Source: Planctomycetota bacterium (lineage in GTDB: Bacteria > Planctomycetota > Phycisphaerae > Phycisphaerales > Phycisphaeraceae). Taken from it: DNA of 64,000 nt. Under the pieces are notes generated by a model, which was not told the DNA's origin, did no database searches, and was given only the letters and a program-made list of their open reading frames with translations. Shown here piece by piece: positions 55,930-64,000 of this stretch. Position 1 is the stretch's first letter. The number at the start of each line of letters is the position of its first letter. The stretch lies in contig JAIOPN010000016.1 in assembly GCA_021413865.1 (NCBI GenBank), positions 124,001-188,000 on the forward strand, given 5' to 3'. Both the position numbers and the translations under genes were made by a program.

Positions 55930-56508
55930 TCACGCCTTGAGCTTCGCCAACGTGCGTGCGAGCTTTTCGCCCAGCGATTCGATCGACGCCTGCAGCTTTG
56001 CGTCCTTGAGCGTGCCGTCGGGGTTGAACGCCTCGTTGGCCTTGGGCACCGCGACCTGGTCGGGCAGCACGGTCACCTTGATGTTGCCGAGGATGGAGCG
56101 GACGGTCACCAGGCCGCGCAGGCCGCCCAGCGCGCCGGGCGAGGCCGCCATGAGGGAAGCGATCTTGCCGTCGAAGCAATTAAGCGGCCCCTCGTTGGGC
56201 ACGGGGCGCGAGACCCAGTCGATCGCGTTTTTCAGCGCGGCGGTGATGGAGCTGTTGTACTCGGGGCAGGAGAGCAGCAGGCCGTCGTGCGCGAGGAAAA
56301 GGTCCTTGAGCTTGCGGGCGTTGGCGGGCAGGCCCTGAGCGGTTTCGAGGTCTTCATCGAACACCGGCAGGGGGTATTCCTTCAGGTCGATGTACGTCAC
56401 CTCTGCGCCGCCGCGCTTCGCCCCCTCGATGGCAACCCTGACCAGCTTCTTGTTCCACGAGTTGGCACGCAGGCTGCCGGCGAAGGCGAGGATTCGGGGA
56501 GTTCGCAT
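55930..56508 (-). CDS. NADPH-dependent FMN reductase family protein
   Basis: 192 residues of flavodoxin-like fold. Phosphate-binding loop AFAGSLRANSWNKKLV and the signature LLLSCPEYNSSITAALKNAI, then DWVSRP, match the NADPH-FMN/azo- or chromate-reductase family. It probably reduces FMN or quinones in the cytoplasm. It is convergent with the Hsp70 gene and divergent from the ABC permease, with the heptamer array in the intergenic region. Confidence 0.9.
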   Translation of the reverse strand: MRTPRILAFAGSLRANSWNKKLVRVAIEGAKRGGAEVTYIDLKEYPLPVFDEDLETAQGLPANARKLKDLFLAHDGLLLSCPEYNSSITAALKNAIDWVSRPVPNEGPLNCFDGKIASLMAASPGALGGLRGLVTVRSILGNIKVTVLPDQVAVPKANEAFNPDGTLKDAKLQASIESLGEKLARTLAKLKA

Positions 56509-56550
56509 GGGGGCTCACTTTTTATTCAGAGGTTAGCGACGTGACATGAT

Positions 56551-56680
56551 AGTCCAGAGCTCAGAGTCCAGAGTCCAGAGTCCAGAGTCCAGAGTCCAGA
56601 GTCCAGAGTCCAGAGTCCAGAGTCAAAGGCACCGGAAGGTCTCTCTTTTTTTTTGACTCTGGACTCTGGACTCTGGACTA
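56551..56680. repeat. Heptameric CCAGAGT array, inverted pair, copy 2
   Basis: About nine near-perfect tandem copies of CCAGAGT (56563-56624) face three to four inverted copies (GACTCTG..., 56655-56680). A poly-T run of nine to ten bases lies between. It is located in the divergent region 56509-56690 and ends 10 bp before the permease ATG. Same heptamer and geometry as 12966-13071. Confidence 0.9.
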
Positions 56681-56690
56681 TATTCATCCC

Positions 56691-58487
56691 ATGCCCGCCC
56701 TCCGCCAACGCGACATTTACCGCTTCGGGCTGTATTCCATCCTGCTGGCCATCCTCGCGGTCTTCCTTGTTTGGCCCATCGCATTGACCATCGGCGGGGC
56801 GTTCGTCTCGCCGCAGGGCCGGTTCACGCTCGACTACTTCTTCGCCCCCGGCCTGGGCGTGCTGCGCGACCCCCTCTATATAGATGGCCTGGCCAACAGC
56901 CTCCTCATCGCCGTCTGGACCACGCTCCTCTGCCTGGCGATCACGCTGCCGCTGGCGATGCTCACGGTCCGGTGCGACTTCCCCGGTAAGGCCGTCATCG
57001 GCGGGCTGATCCTCGTGCCGATGATCCTCCCCCCCTTCGTCGGCGCGATGGGCATGCGGGCCATCCTCGGCCGAGCCGGCGCGGTCAACGCGCTGCTCAT
57101 GCACCTGGGCCTGCTCGACGCGCACAGCCCGGGCATCGACTTCCTCGGCGGCCAGTTCATCGGCGGCCGGTTTTGCGGCGTCGTCCTCATGGAGGCGCTG
57201 CACCTCTACCCGATCCTCTATCTCAACCTCACCGCCGCGCTGGCGAATGTCGATCCCGCGCTCGACGAGGCCGCGCGCGGTCTGGGCGCCAGCGCGTGGC
57301 GGCGCTTCTTCCGCGTCACGCTCCCGCTCGTCATGCCCGGCCTTTTCGCCGGCGCGACCATCGTCTTCATCTGGTCCTTCACCGAGCTGGGCACCCCGCT
57401 CATGTTCGATTTTTACACCGTCATGCCCGTGCAGATTTTCTGGGGCATCCAGGAGATGGCGTACAACCCCAGGCCCTACGCGCTGGTCGTCGTCATGCTC
57501 GTCATGGCGATCTCGCTCTATATGACGGGAAAATTCGCCTTCGGCCGGCGCGGCTACGCGATGCAGTCCAAGGCCATCGTCGCCGCGGGCGCGGACCGGC
57601 TTGCGGGTATTCGAGGATGGGTCGTCACCGGGCTGTTCGCCATCGTCATCGGCGCGGCGGTACTCCCGCACCTGGGGGTGATCCTTTCCTCGTTCACCGT
57701 GGATGGCCGGTGGTACCGCACCGTGCTGCCCGGGGCGTGGACGGTAGAGCACTACAGCCACGCGCTCTCGCACGACCTGGCGATGCGCTCCATCCGCAAC
57801 AGCCTCACGTACTCGCTCATCGCAATGATCGGCACGGTGGCGATGGGCGTTTCCATTTCCTATCTCGTCGCGCGGGCGCGCGTCACCGGCGGCTGGCTGC
57901 TCGACAGCCTGGCCATGCTCCCGCTCGCGGTGCCTGGGCTAGTGATGGCGTTCGGTTACGTGGGCATGACGCTCACCTGGCCGTTCCCGCAGGTGATCGA
58001 ATTGCTCAACCGCGCCGGCCTCGACGGCGCGGCGTCGTACCTCCAGGTGCTGGGCGCCTCACCTAATCCGCTGCTCATCCTCATCATCGCCTACAGCATC
58101 CGCCGGCTGCCCTACGTCGTCCGTGCCGCCTCCGCCGGCCTCGAACAGACTTCCGGCCAACTCGAAGAGGCCGCGCTCAACCTCGGCGCCTCCACCATGA
58201 CCGCCGTGCGCAAGATCGTCCTGCCCCTCATCATGGCCAACCTTATCGCCGGCGCGATCCTCGCCTTCTCCTTCTCCATGCTCGAGGTGAGCGACTCGCT
58301 CATCCTCGCGCAGAAGGAGGATCACTACCCGATCACCAAGGCGATCTACGACTTCTTCCAGCGCTTGGGTGACGGGCCCTACATCGCCTCGGCGATGGGC
58401 GTGTGGGCCATGGCGCTGCTGACCATCACGCTCGTGGGCGCGGGCGTCATCATGGGTAAAAAACTCGGGGCGATCTTCCGGGCATAA
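56691..58487 (+). CDS. Iron-type ABC transporter, fused double permease
   Basis: 598 residues with about twelve hydrophobic helices in two homologous halves. EAA-like loops are EAARGLGASAWRRFFRVTLP (first half) and EAALNLGASTMTAVRKIVLP (second half), which contact the ATPase. This double-permease layout is typical of FbpB/ThiP-type importers of Fe(III) or related cofactors. No adjacent ATPase or binding-protein gene lies in the window. It overlaps the following GH51 gene's possible ATG at 58487, which suggests an operon. The substrate is not certain. Confidence 0.88.
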   Translation: MPALRQRDIYRFGLYSILLAILAVFLVWPIALTIGGAFVSPQGRFTLDYFFAPGLGVLRDPLYIDGLANSLLIAVWTTLLCLAITLPLAMLTVRCDFPGKAVIGGLILVPMILPPFVGAMGMRAILGRAGAVNALLMHLGLLDAHSPGIDFLGGQFIGGRFCGVVLMEALHLYPILYLNLTAALANVDPALDEAARGLGASAWRRFFRVTLPLVMPGLFAGATIVFIWSFTELGTPLMFDFYTVMPVQIFWGIQEMAYNPRPYALVVVMLVMAISLYMTGKFAFGRRGYAMQSKAIVAAGADRLAGIRGWVVTGLFAIVIGAAVLPHLGVILSSFTVDGRWYRTVLPGAWTVEHYSHALSHDLAMRSIRNSLTYSLIAMIGTVAMGVSISYLVARARVTGGWLLDSLAMLPLAVPGLVMAFGYVGMTLTWPFPQVIELLNRAGLDGAASYLQVLGASPNPLLILIIAYSIRRLPYVVRAASAGLEQTSGQLEEAALNLGASTMTAVRKIVLPLIMANLIAGAILAFSFSMLEVSDSLILAQKEDHYPITKAIYDFFQRLGDGPYIASAMGVWAMALLTITLVGAGVIMGKKLGAIFRA

Positions 58488-58510
58488 TGCACGACCCGGA
58501 GAGACACACG

Positions 58511-60043
58511 ATGGCCACGCCGCCGCACGACGCGGAACTCATCATCCTCGCCAACCAGACGCTCGGGAAAATCGAGGGGCGGCTCTGGGGCCAGTTCATC
58601 GAGCTGGCGGGCCGCTGCATCAACGGCGGCATCTACGACCCCGACAGCCCCCACGCCCGGCCCGACGGCACCCGCGCCGACGTCTTCGAGGCCATGCGCG
58701 AGCTCCAGCCCACGCACATCCGCTACCCCGGCGGCTGCGCCACCGCCTATTTCGATTGGCAGGAACTTGTCGGCCCGCGCGAGCAGCGTCCGCGCAACAA
58801 ACTCTTCCGCGGGCTGGGCCAGTCACAATCCACCGCGTTCGGCATCCCCGAGGCGTACGGATACGCGAAGGAACTCGGCGCCGAGCTGTACCTGACCGTC
58901 AACGCACATACGCAGTCCCCCGAGGACGCGGCGAATCTCGTCGAGTACCTCAACGGCACCGGCCCGACGAAATACGCCGACCTCCGCCGTTCGCACGGCC
59001 GCGAGGAGCCCTACAACGTCAAGCTCTTCGGCCTGGGCAACGAGATATACGGCGACTGGCAGCCGGGGCAGAAGACCGCGGCGGAATACGTCGCCTGGTG
59101 CCGCCGCGCGATCCAGGAGATGAAGCTGGTTGATCCGGCGATCGACATCGTCTGCGTCGGTCTCGGCCGGCCCGGGCCCGAGTGGGACCGCATCGTGCTC
59201 AAGGGGTTGATCGACCGCATCGACATGATCAGCGTGCACAATTATTGCGGCCGGCCCGTCTTTCGGGACTGCATGGCGGCGTTCCGTGTTTATGAGGAGA
59301 TGTTCAACTGGCTCGACGTGGCCGTCGATGAGGCGATGGACACGCTGCTGACGCGTAAGAAGCGCCCCGGTTTCGCGTTCGATGAGTGGAACGTCTGGTA
59401 CCGCTCCAAGCACGGCCCCGTGGCGGACCTGGAGGAGACCTACGACTACGCCGACGCCATGACGGTCGCCTCACTCTTCCACGTCATGCTGCGGAACACG
59501 CGGTCGGTAACGCTGTCGAACATCTCGCTGGCGGTGAACACGTGCGGGAGCATCTTTACAGACAAGATGCGCTGCGTCCGGCAGACGATTTTTTACCCCC
59601 AGAAACTGTTCCGCGCCAAGCACTCGGGCCGGGCGGTGCGCACGGTGGTGGAGTGCCCACAATTCGCCGCCAAGCACGAGCGGTTCTTCTGCGGGATCGT
59701 GGACGTGGAGAAGGCGAAGGACGAGAACCTGCCCACGTTGCTGAAGTTCGACGACGTGCCGGCGCTGGACGTGATGACGAGCATCGACGAGAAACGTGGC
59801 CGGATGTCCATCTCCGTGCTTAACAAGCTCGAGGAACACCCGCTGCGCACGGCCCTCACCTTCCGCGGCGTCAAGCCGAACATGCAGCGCGTCAAGGTCC
59901 ACCGCATGACCGGCAACTCGATCGCCGCCGTCAACACGCTCGACAGCCCGAACAACGTCGGTCTCGAGACGCAGACGACCGATCTCGACGGCGCGTTCAC
60001 CTTCCCGCCGGCGAGCCTCACGCTCCTCGAGTTCACGCTCTGA
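58511..60043 (+). CDS. Alpha-L-arabinofuranosidase (GH51)
   Basis: 510 residues from ATG at 58511, preferred because GGAGAG precedes it; 58487 overlaps the permease stop. Acid/base Glu in FGLGNEIYGDW (about residue 177) and nucleophile Glu in FDEWNVWYRSKHG (about 290) match GH51. The barrel opening IEGRLWGQFIELAGRCINGG and THIRYPGGCATAYFDWQE is typical. It removes arabinose from arabinoxylan or arabinan oligomers. No signal peptide, so probably intracellular. Length is normal for the family. Confidence 0.92.
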   Translation: MATPPHDAELIILANQTLGKIEGRLWGQFIELAGRCINGGIYDPDSPHARPDGTRADVFEAMRELQPTHIRYPGGCATAYFDWQELVGPREQRPRNKLFRGLGQSQSTAFGIPEAYGYAKELGAELYLTVNAHTQSPEDAANLVEYLNGTGPTKYADLRRSHGREEPYNVKLFGLGNEIYGDWQPGQKTAAEYVAWCRRAIQEMKLVDPAIDIVCVGLGRPGPEWDRIVLKGLIDRIDMISVHNYCGRPVFRDCMAAFRVYEEMFNWLDVAVDEAMDTLLTRKKRPGFAFDEWNVWYRSKHGPVADLEETYDYADAMTVASLFHVMLRNTRSVTLSNISLAVNTCGSIFTDKMRCVRQTIFYPQKLFRAKHSGRAVRTVVECPQFAAKHERFFCGIVDVEKAKDENLPTLLKFDDVPALDVMTSIDEKRGRMSISVLNKLEEHPLRTALTFRGVKPNMQRVKVHRMTGNSIAAVNTLDSPNNVGLETQTTDLDGAFTFPPASLTLLEFTL

Positions 60044-60077
60044 GCTATCCTGCAGACCTCACACAGAAAGAGACGGC

Positions 60078-61079
60078 ATGAAATACCGCACACTCGGCAA
60101 GACCGGCGTCAAAATCTCCGAAGTCGGTCTGGGCACGTGGCAGCTCGGCGGGGTGGACTGGGGCAACATGTCCGACGACGACGCGCTGAAGATCCTGCGC
60201 CGGGCCGTCGACCTGGGCGTCAACTTCTTCGATACCGCGGACGTGTACGGCCTGGGCCGGAGCGAGACGCTCATCGGCAAGTTCCTCAAGGAAACCAAGG
60301 GCAAGGTGTACGTCGCCACCAAGCTCAGCCGCCGCCGCTGGGTTGAGATGAAGGGCTGGCCGGCGAAATACACGCTCGACATGGTGCGCGAGGACATCAG
60401 GTTCTCGCTCAAAAACCTGGGCGTCGATTCGCTCTTCCTCCAGCAGTGGCACTGCCCGCCGACCGAGTGGTACCGCGCGGGCGACATTTTTGAGTTGATG
60501 GAAAAGGCCAAGAAGGAGGGCCTGATCCGGCACTGGGGCTGCAGCGTGGAGTCGGTGGAGGAGGGGTTGCTCGCGATCAAGCACCCGGGCTGCGCGAGCC
60601 TGCAGGTGATCTACAACATCTTCCGCCAGAAGCTCACGACGGAGCTTCTGCCGCAAGCGAAGGCGGCGAACGTCGGCATCCTCGCGCGTGTGCCGCTGGC
60701 CAGCGGGCTGCTCACCGGCCGGTTCCAGAAGGGGCACAAGTTCTCCGACGGCGACCACCGCAGCTACAACGCGGACGGCAAGGCGTTCAACGTCGGCGAG
60801 ACCTTCGCCGGCGTGCCGTTCGAGAAGGGGGTCGAGTTCGCCGGCGCGATCGGGGCCATCCTCAAGCCGACGGAGAAGGCTCCGATGGCGCAGCTCGCCC
60901 TGCGCTGGGTCCTCGATCAAGACGGTGTTACGACTGTGATCCCCGGCGCGACGAAGATTTCGCAGGTCGAGTCGAACACCGCCGCGTCGGACCTGCCGCC
61001 GATCGCGGCGCCGGCGCAGGGGGCGCTGCGTGAGTTGTACGACACGAAGATCAGGCCGGCGATCCGCGGCACGTATTGA
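60078..61079 (+). CDS. Aldo/keto reductase
   Basis: 333 residues. The catalytic tetrad is visible: Asp and Tyr in FFDTADVYGLGRSETLIG, Lys in VYVATKLSRRRW, and His in LFLQQWHCPPTEW. The N-terminus MKYRTLGKTGVKISEVGLGT is standard for the family. An NADPH-dependent cytoplasmic oxidoreductase of carbonyl compounds or sugars. It starts 34 bp after the GH51 gene, and may be co-transcribed with it. Confidence 0.93.
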   Translation: MKYRTLGKTGVKISEVGLGTWQLGGVDWGNMSDDDALKILRRAVDLGVNFFDTADVYGLGRSETLIGKFLKETKGKVYVATKLSRRRWVEMKGWPAKYTLDMVREDIRFSLKNLGVDSLFLQQWHCPPTEWYRAGDIFELMEKAKKEGLIRHWGCSVESVEEGLLAIKHPGCASLQVIYNIFRQKLTTELLPQAKAANVGILARVPLASGLLTGRFQKGHKFSDGDHRSYNADGKAFNVGETFAGVPFEKGVEFAGAIGAILKPTEKAPMAQLALRWVLDQDGVTTVIPGATKISQVESNTAASDLPPIAAPAQGALRELYDTKIRPAIRGTY

Positions 61080-61103
61080 GCCGACCCGAAACAGGAGCCC
61101 GCC

Positions 61104-61391
61104 ATGCTGCACCACCACGTCATGTTCAAGATGCGCGACGACAAGCGCGGCGAGATCGAGACGTTCATCGTCAAGCTCAAAAAGCTCAAACAGGACGTGC
61201 CCACCGTCCGCGAGGTGCGCGTGGGCCTGAACACGGTGAAGGGGAAGAAGTCGTACGACATCTATTACTACGCCCGCTTCGACGACGCCGCGGGTTTCGA
61301 GGCCTATATGAAGCACCCGCTGCACGTCCCGGTGGTGAAGTACGTGGAGGAGGTGTGCAGCGCGGTGGCGGACGTGGACGTGGTGGATTAG
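61104..61391 (+). CDS. Dabb (stress-responsive A/B barrel) domain protein
   Basis: 95 residues. MLHHHVMFKMRDDKRGEIET, followed by VREVRVGLNTVKGKKSYDIY and FDDAAGFEAYMKHPLHVPVV, matches the dimeric alpha/beta barrel of Dabb proteins. The function of bacterial members is mostly unknown. It is 24 bp downstream of the aldo/keto reductase. Confidence 0.9.
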   Translation: MLHHHVMFKMRDDKRGEIETFIVKLKKLKQDVPTVREVRVGLNTVKGKKSYDIYYYARFDDAAGFEAYMKHPLHVPVVKYVEEVCSAVADVDVVD

Positions 61392-61394
61392 CCC

Positions 61395-61423
61395 GGTGGG
61401 GCAGGCGTCCCGCCTGCCCCACC
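61395..61423. repeat. Short hairpin repeat (type F) before radA
   Basis: GGTGGGGCAGGCG and CGCCTGCCCCACC are perfect inverted arms around TCC. There is no T-run. It sits in the 52-bp gap between the Dabb and radA genes and resembles a dispersed palindromic repeat. Confidence 0.8.
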
Positions 61424-61443
61424 GTTGGCCTTATACTCATCGC

Positions 61444-62883
61444 ATGGCCAAGACGCAGACGCGCTTTGTCTGTCGCTCGTGCGGGGCGATGCAGCCGCGC
61501 TGGATGGGCAAGTGCCCGGACTGCGGGGCGTGGGATGCGCTGGACGAGTACCGCGTCGAGGCCGGCGCCGCCAAGGACGCCCAGCGCGGCGCGGCGGCGG
61601 CGACCCTGGCCGTCGATGACGCGCCGCAGGCCGCCCCGCTCCACGCGATCGATGAAACCGGCCCCGGCGGCGGGGTGCTGACGCGCCTGGCGACCGGCAT
61701 CGGCGAACTTGACCGCGTTTTAGGTGGCGGCTCTCCCACTCCGGCGGATGGCGACCAGCCCGCCGCCGTGCGCGGCCTCGTCCCGGGCAGCACCGTCCTG
61801 ATCGGCGGCGACCCGGGCATCGGCAAATCCACCCTCATGCTCCAGGCCGCGCACCACTGGGCCAAGCGCGGCGTCCGCGTGCTCTACGTCACCAGCGAGG
61901 AGTCGGCGCAGCAGCTCCGTTTGCGCGCCAAGCGGCTCGTGGGCGAGCGCGACAAGTTGGATGAGTTGTACGTATTGGCCGACACCAACCTGGCCCGCAT
62001 CACCGAGCAGGCGCGACGGGTGCAACCGGCGGTGATCGTGATCGACTCGATCCAGATGATCTATAAGGGCGACCTGCCCGCCGCGCCGGGCAGCGTGACG
62101 CAGTTGCGGGCCTGCTGCCTGGAGCTGGTGTACCACGCGAAACTGTCGGGCTGCGCCGTGGTCTTCGTGGGCCATGTGACCAAGGAGGGTCGGCTCGCCG
62201 GGCCGCGGCTGCTCGAGCACATGGTGGACACCGTGCTCTACTTCGAGGGCGACCGATACCACAGCCACCGGATCATCCGCGCGATCAAGAACCGGTTCGG
62301 CTCGACGCTCGAGGTGGGGATTTTCGAGATGGGCGACGCCGGGCTGCGCGAGGTCACGGGCGGCGCGGGCCTGCTCGCCGCGGAATACAAGCCGATGAGC
62401 GGCAGCGTGGTCTGCCCGGTGTTGCAGGGGTCGCGCTGCCTGCTCGTCGAGATCCAGGCGTTGACGGCCACGGGTTTTCTCGGGTCGGTCAAGCGCAAGA
62501 CCAGCGGCATCGACGCCAACCGGTTGGCGATGCTCATCGCCGTGCTGGAGACGCGCGGCGGGCTGCGGCTGGCGGACCAGGACGTGTTCACCAGCAGCGT
62601 GGGGGGGATGAAGGTCGTCGAGCCCGCGGCCGATCTGGCGGTGGCGCTGGCGATCGCCGGGGCGCACTACAACCGCCGTGTCGATCCGGGCGTCTGCGTC
62701 GTGGGTGAGATCGGCCTGGGCGGCGAGGTCCGGCACGTGCAGCAGGCGGAGCAGCGCATGCGCGAGGCGGCCCGGCTCGGGTTCACGCGGATCATCGCCC
62801 CGCGCAGCCACGCCAAGCCGCCCAAGGGGTGTGAGCTCGTGCCCGTGCAGACGCTCGGCCAGGCGATCCAGTTGCTCGCATGA
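61444..62883 (+). CDS. radA: DNA repair protein RadA/Sms
   Basis: 479 residues from ATG at 61444 (MAKTQTRFVCRSCGAMQPRW). Four-Cys zinc finger CRSCG...CPDCG, RecA-like ATPase with Walker A GGDPGIGKST, the RadA-specific KNRFG motif (RAIKNRFGSTLEVGIFEMGD) and the C-terminal Lon-like domain (DPGVCVVGEIGLGGEVRHVQ). It is a branch-migration helicase in recombinational repair. An insert of about 13 residues (SPTPADGDQPAAV) separates GGG from the usual LVPGS before Walker A. The stop overlaps the next start by ATGA. Confidence 0.95.
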   Translation: MAKTQTRFVCRSCGAMQPRWMGKCPDCGAWDALDEYRVEAGAAKDAQRGAAAATLAVDDAPQAAPLHAIDETGPGGGVLTRLATGIGELDRVLGGGSPTPADGDQPAAVRGLVPGSTVLIGGDPGIGKSTLMLQAAHHWAKRGVRVLYVTSEESAQQLRLRAKRLVGERDKLDELYVLADTNLARITEQARRVQPAVIVIDSIQMIYKGDLPAAPGSVTQLRACCLELVYHAKLSGCAVVFVGHVTKEGRLAGPRLLEHMVDTVLYFEGDRYHSHRIIRAIKNRFGSTLEVGIFEMGDAGLREVTGGAGLLAAEYKPMSGSVVCPVLQGSRCLLVEIQALTATGFLGSVKRKTSGIDANRLAMLIAVLETRGGLRLADQDVFTSSVGGMKVVEPAADLAVALAIAGAHYNRRVDPGVCVVGEIGLGGEVRHVQQAEQRMREAARLGFTRIIAPRSHAKPPKGCELVPVQTLGQAIQLLA

Positions 62884-64000
62884 AACAGACGCACAGACAC
62901 CCGAAATGGTCGGCGATGATGCTCGCGCTCCTCGCGTCGGTGCTGGTGGCGTCACGCGCTCAGGGCCAGATTCTTTCCGGCGAGTGGGTGAAGGAGTCCG
63001 ACCGCAACATCGAAGAGAACCACAAGACGCGGCTGCGCGTGCTGGTGCTCAACGCCCAGGGCCGGCCGGCCGCGCTGACCATGGTGAAGGTGACGCAGCT
63101 CACGCACGCCTTCACATGGGGCATCGATGCCCCGGCGGTCCCCGAAGCCCGCCCGCTGCCCGTGGTCTGGCGGTGCTTCAACGCCGTCTCGCTCGACCCC
63201 GCCGGCACGCTCTCCTGCACCCGCCCAACCGCCGAACCGATGGACACCACGGCCATCGACCGCACGCTGGCCTCGTTTCCCGAGGACTGGACGGTCCGGT
63301 GGGGTGGTGTGGTGTCGGGGGACTGGACCGACGCGCCGGAGTGGATCGCACGGCTCAAGGGTGATGAACTCGACACGGCCTTGTCGGATCACACCACGGC
63401 GCTGCTGCGGCGCTACGCCGGCCGCGCAGACGGGTTCGATGTTTACACGCACGTGAGGGAGAGCGGTTTCATCGAATCCCGCCTGGGCGAGGGCGCGATC
63501 CGGAGCCTCTTCGAGCGTGCCAAGGCCGCACGGCCGACCGCCACGATCGGCATCCGGTTCGACGACGTCTTCGAGGGGCCGCGCCTGCCGGGCATGATCC
63601 AGCGCGTGCGCACCCTGCGCGAGGCGTTCGTGCCTTTTGATTCGATCGCGGTCAGCGGCCGTTTCGGCGGCACGCTGGTGCAGGCCACGCTCCGGGAGGC
63701 GGTGGAATGGATCGGCAGGCTCGACATGCCCGTGACGGTCAGCGGGCTGGAGGTCGGCGGCGCCAGCCCGGCGGCGGCGGCGCTCAACCTCGAGATGGTC
63801 CTGCGCACCTTCTTCGCCGCGCCCTCCATCCACGCGATCTATTTCACCGGCGTCACGCGCCAGCAGGTCACCGACCCCTCCGCCGCCTTCCTCGACGACG
63901 CGGGCCAACCCACGCCCACCGGCGAGCTGCTCGACCGCATGCTCCACACCCTCTGGTGGACCGACACCGAGCTCCGTACCGACGCGATGGGCAACGCCCG
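62880..64000 (+). CDS. Secreted GH10-like protein, partial (cut at window end)
   Basis: At least 373 codons from ATG at 62880, overlapping radA by 4 bp. The signal peptide (SAMMLALLASVLVASRAQGQ) is followed by a beta-rich N-terminal part (RLRVLVLNAQGRPAALTMVK) and a barrel-like region. The order of segments (WGIDAPAVPEARPLPVVWRC, FNAVSLDPAG, FDVYTHVRESGF) follows GH10 xylanases, but the expected catalytic motif WDVVNE appears as FDVYTHVRE, so the acid/base Glu is missing or displaced. Either an inactive or a very divergent family member. The remainder runs off the window. Confidence 0.6.
   Translation, partial: MKQTHRHPKWSAMMLALLASVLVASRAQGQILSGEWVKESDRNIEENHKTRLRVLVLNAQGRPAALTMVKVTQLTHAFTWGIDAPAVPEARPLPVVWRCFNAVSLDPAGTLSCTRPTAEPMDTTAIDRTLASFPEDWTVRWGGVVSGDWTDAPEWIARLKGDELDTALSDHTTALLRRYAGRADGFDVYTHVRESGFIESRLGEGAIRSLFERAKAARPTATIGIRFDDVFEGPRLPGMIQRVRTLREAFVPFDSIAVSGRFGGTLVQATLREAVEWIGRLDMPVTVSGLEVGGASPAAAALNLEMVLRTFFAAPSIHAIYFTGVTRQQVTDPSAAFLDDAGQPTPTGELLDRMLHTLWWTDTELRTDAMGNA

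Overview
This is a GC-rich, gene-dense chromosomal segment that most resembles a planctomycete of the Phycisphaerae type. The evidence is indirect: many small secreted or lipoprotein genes of unknown function, several carbohydrate-active enzymes, a PSP1/RicT homologue with a long low-complexity tail, two DnaK paralogues, and many intergenic hairpin repeats. No rRNA or marker gene is present to fix the taxonomy. Many long antisense reading frames exist only because of the base composition and were left out.

Layout. 1-504: start of ilvN/ilvH (minus, cut by the window edge). 619-7766: carbohydrate block with a GH116 beta-glucosidase (minus), a secreted unknown, a probable glycoside-hydrolase-like protein and a PhyH-family protein whose HxD iron motif reads HxG. 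7777-7862: tRNA-Leu(UAA). 8011-12745: a secreted unknown, a pRiA4b ORF3-like protein, an AT-richer island with REP-like palindromes and a RAYT transposase remnant, and a DUF4410-like lipoprotein. 13070-23579: a carbohydrate-related unknown and a 2940-residue cyclic beta-glucan synthase (GT84 plus GH94). 23796-26465: two small Cys-rich secreted proteins, DUF2203 and metF. 26584-30245: two PilT-type ATPases flanking a HEPN / BolA-like gene pair. 30357-38583: a secreted toroid protein, PSP1/RicT, a dihydrodipicolinate-reductase-like dehydrogenase, a lipoprotein and argD, with several hairpin repeat families. 38792-43688: membrane protein, HU, dnaK, zinc-type alcohol dehydrogenase.

43846-52006: tRNA-Val(UAC) with an integrated mobile element of about 8.1 kb, bounded by a 16-bp duplication of the tRNA 3' end. 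All its genes lie on the minus strand. They include a tyrosine integrase, an Xre-type regulator, a phage-like unknown, a small-terminase-like protein, small unknowns, a DnaB-N/RepA-type helicase and two excisionase-like HTH proteins. No large terminase, capsid or tail genes were recognised. The architecture recalls phage satellites (PICI-like). Three structural observations stand out. The integrase frame continues across the reconstructed attP, so integration swaps its C-terminus. A perfect 24-bp direct repeat sits just inside both ends. A set of 9-bp iterons inside a 13-bp inverted repeat lies in the 3' part of the helicase gene and could be an origin.

52043-64000: mannonate dehydratase, LEA14-type lipoprotein, a PTPS/QueD-family protein with Glu instead of the usual Cys, a second Hsp70, an FMN reductase, an iron-type ABC permease, GH51 arabinofuranosidase, aldo/keto reductase, a Dabb protein, radA and a partial GH10-like secreted protein. 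UxuA, GH51, GH116 and the glucan synthase together suggest a heterotroph using plant or algal polysaccharides. Function names rest on motif recognition by eye; no database search was possible.
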